Part shown: piece after piece, positions 7,814-9,171 of the stretch
Layout of the letters: every line of letters begins with the position of its first letter
Position numbering within the stretch: the stretch's first letter is position 1
Source: JAJKIV01 sp036509075
GTDB lineage: Bacteria; Gemmatimonadota; Gemmatimonadetes; Gemmatimonadales; Gemmatimonadaceae
Assembly: GCA_036509075.1 (NCBI GenBank)
Contig: DATCGG010000004.1
Location: forward strand, 1 to 9,171
DNA: 9,171 bases
Direction: 5' to 3'
Position numbers and translations under genes: made by a program
The notes under the pieces: generated by a model
What the model was told of the DNA's origin: nothing
Databases searched by the model: none
What the model saw: only the letters and a program-made list of their open reading frames with translations

Positions 7814-7817
7814 CGCC

Positions 7818-8492
7818 ATGACCCACCGGGTTTTATTCACTGTCGGCCTGTTGACTGCATCGAGCGCCGGCGCACAGGCGAACCCCCCGGGCCAGCCGCA
7901 GCAGCCGCAGCAGCCGATGTCCTTCTTCGTCACCAGCGTCGGCAAGGGCACCGGCGCCAACCTCGCCGGCCTTGCCGGCGCCGACGAGCACTGTCAGGCA
8001 CTGGCGCGCGCGGCGGGTGCGGGCAGCCGGACGTGGCATGCCTACCTCAGCGCGGCTGCGGCCGCCGGTCAGCCGGCGATCAACGCGCGCGAGCGCATCG
8101 GCAACGGGCCATGGTACAACGCGAAGGGCGCCATCATCGCCTTCACCGTCGCCGACCTGCACGGTGACATCCAGCGCGACCGGAATTCGATCAACAAGGA
8201 GTTCGCCCTGAACGAGAAGGGCCAGCCAGTCAACGGGCGCGGAGATACGCCGAACCAGCACGACATTCTGACGGGCTCGGACTCGCACGGCCGGGCGTTG
8301 TTAGGCACGGCGGCGAACACGACATGCAACAACTGGACGAGCGACTCGACGGGATCGGCGATGGTCGGTCACCACGATCGCTCCGGCGGCGGCAACTCGT
8401 CGTGGAACGCGGCTCATATGAGCCGGAGCTGCAGCCAGGCCGATCTCGTCGCGACTGGCGGGGCTGGACTGTTCTACTGTTTCGCTATTTGA
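7818..8492 (+). CDS. Secreted protein with probable C-type-lectin/endostatin-like fold
   Basis: This 224-residue protein has a signal peptide (MTHRVLFTVGLLTASSAGAQA, likely cut after A21) and a short Gln/Pro linker (about 22-33: PPGQPQQPQQP). One domain follows from residue 36 to the end. It opens with FFVTSVGKGTGANLAGLAGADEHCQ and ends with a Cys and GLFYCFAI. Cysteines at 59, 170, 205 and 221 could form two disulfides, as in C-type lectin folds. The middle WHAYLS and later GSDSHGRAL...CNNW resemble endostatin and the DUF1554 group of that clan. This fold call is from pattern memory; no sugar-binding motif was seen. Expected location is periplasm or outside. It is divergent from the operon across a 149-bp region and followed by an inverted repeat. 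The start at 7818 is chosen for its AAAGGAGG and signal peptide. Confidence 0.85.
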   Translation: MTHRVLFTVGLLTASSAGAQANPPGQPQQPQQPMSFFVTSVGKGTGANLAGLAGADEHCQALARAAGAGSRTWHAYLSAAAAAGQPAINARERIGNGPWYNAKGAIIAFTVADLHGDIQRDRNSINKEFALNEKGQPVNGRGDTPNQHDILTGSDSHGRALLGTAANTTCNNWTSDSTGSAMVGHHDRSGGGNSSWNAAHMSRSCSQADLVATGGAGLFYCFAI

Positions 8493-8498
8493 CGGAGT

Positions 8499-8568
8499 GG
8501 GGAACCGGGAACAGGGAACCGGGAACAGTGCCTCCGAGGGGAGCCTCGGTTCCCCGTTCCCCGTTCCC
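8499..8568. repeat. Heptamer inverted repeat (element B), possible bidirectional terminator
   Basis: The left arm (8500-8527) is four heptamers GGGAACC, GGGAACA, GGGAACC, GGGAACA. The right arm (8548-8568) is the inverse type, GTTCCCC units. At the centre CCGAGG (8534-8539) pairs with CCTCGG (8544-8549) over a GGAG loop. It lies 7 bp past the lectin-like stop and 21 bp past the stop of the convergent gene, so it could end both transcripts. There is no T-run on either strand. Confidence 0.75.
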
Positions 8569-8589
8569 GCTGTCCGCCGAGTCCACTCC

Positions 8590-8922
8590 CTACTTCAATA
8601 CTCGCACCGGCGGCCGCGGGGCCTCGTTGTCGTCACCAACATCGGCGTTGAAGTAGGCACTGGGCAGGCTTGGCAGCATTGGCGCTACCAGCCGCACCGC
8701 GAGCCGAGAGCCGAGAGCGAGCACCGGAACCCCGACGCCGGTGCCGGCGAGGACGAGATTCACAGCGAGCACCCTCGACGTCCACCGATTCACGATTCCG
8801 CGATCCCGGGTCGCGAACAGCACCAGCGCGAAGGCGCCGTCGATCGCGAGCAGCAGGAACAGCGAGATGCCGAACGCGCGAATCGCGAGATTTTGCAGCC
8901 ATGCGAGGATGGCAGCTTCCAT
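8590..8922 (-). CDS. Small two-helix membrane protein of unknown function
   Basis: This 110-residue protein is not recognised. Two hydrophobic segments at about 13-36 (RAFGISLFLLLAIDGAFALVLF) and 50-70 (RVLAVNLVLAGTGVGVPVLAL) are separated by a charged loop (RDRGIVNRWTSR). A hydrophilic tail (about 88-110) is rich in acidic then Pro/Arg residues. The composition reads as a normal membrane protein, not as a shadow of the other strand. The upstream AGGG lies 11 nt before the ATG, a weak ribosome site. It is convergent with the lectin-like gene and lies between inverted repeats B and C, with no operon partner visible in the window. Confidence 0.65.
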   Translation of the reverse strand: MEAAILAWLQNLAIRAFGISLFLLLAIDGAFALVLFATRDRGIVNRWTSRVLAVNLVLAGTGVGVPVLALGSRLAVRLVAPMLPSLPSAYFNADVGDDNEAPRPPVRVLK

Positions 8923-9036
8923 AGTGGTGTCCGCCCTGAATTTGAGGGGTGCCGGCTTCGCCTACGATACAGACGAGGTACAGAGGCGCGAAAGAGGTGC
9001 GGGTCAGGGCGTCGTGTGTGAGGGTGGACGGAGAGT

Positions 9037-9160
9037 GGGAACCGGGAACAGGGAAGAGGGAACCGTGACTCCGAACCGGGACCGCTGGTAGCGTCCGCGG
9101 CGAGAGGGCATCTTCCCCGTCACTGGAGTCACTGTTCCCCGTTCCCGGTTCCCTGTTCCC
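9037..9160. repeat. Heptamer inverted repeat (element C)
   Basis: A 36-nt left arm (9037-9072) and 36-nt right arm (9125-9160) are reverse complements at 31 of 36 positions, separated by 52 nt. Each arm is made of GGGAACC/GGGAACA-type heptamers and closes with GTGACTCC on the inner side. Differences fall almost only on the last bases of each heptamer. It is upstream of the small membrane protein gene, with 114 bp between them in which no gene or clear promoter was found. Confidence 0.85.
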
Positions 9161-9171
9161 GTCTAACGCTT

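Noticed and set aside
7752..7817. Upstream ATG that would add 22 residues to the lectin-like protein
   Set aside because: The added residues translate the right arm of a palindromic repeat and would hide the signal peptide. The strong ribosome site is at 7806-7813.
7557..7826. Minus-strand frame of 89 codons across the divergent region
   Set aside because: It reads through both arms of the palindromic element and into the amidohydrolase in another frame, giving the typical repeat-derived peptides.
8497..9021. Plus-strand open frame of 174 codons
   Set aside because: It begins in the heptamer repeat and is antisense to the small membrane protein. It is rich in Arg, Glu and Gly without any hydrophobic core.
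8923..9036. Promoter for the small membrane protein
   Set aside because: A TATCGT-like hexamer is present on the minus strand but has no convincing partner at -35, so no promoter is called.

Overview
The window looks like chromosomal DNA from a high-GC, Gram-negative-type bacterium, most likely Gemmatimonadota or a relative (Acidobacteriota is the main alternative). Three things point there: tandem Ser/Thr kinases with a transmembrane segment and a TPR ectodomain, exported amidohydrolases, and abundant GC-rich intergenic palindromes. This is a judgement from protein style and composition, not a database result.

Layout: Four genes run on the minus strand with short gaps and look like one operon. 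Reading 5' to 3' they are an exported amidohydrolase (7668-6268), a transmembrane kinase (6246-3877, 21 bp gap), a paralogous kinase (3772-1394, 104 bp gap with a perfect 8-bp hairpin) and a glycine-rich repeat protein (1340-168, 53 bp gap). The operon ends at a hairpin plus T-tract (67-112). That hairpin sits inside a long imperfect palindrome whose arms are arrays of a 6-7 nt unit (GGTTACT/GGAACT).

Divergent from the operon, on the plus strand, is a secreted protein with a probable C-type-lectin/endostatin-like domain (7818-8492). The 149-bp divergent intergenic region is mostly a 98-bp inverted-repeat element with 31-nt arms. The lectin-like gene is followed by a second heptamer inverted repeat (8499-8568), a small convergent minus-strand membrane protein (8590-8922) and a third heptamer inverted repeat (9037-9160).

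How the genes may work together (inference): the kinases have cytoplasmic catalytic domains with all key residues and a periplasmic TPR-containing region, so they could sense envelope state. The terminal gene encodes a secreted protein with twelve glycine-rich repeats, probably a beta-solenoid at the surface, and the first gene an exported metal-dependent hydrolase. The module therefore looks like envelope signalling plus surface structure, but no substrate or ligand can be read from the sequence.

No tRNA, rRNA, CRISPR array, transposase or phage gene was found.
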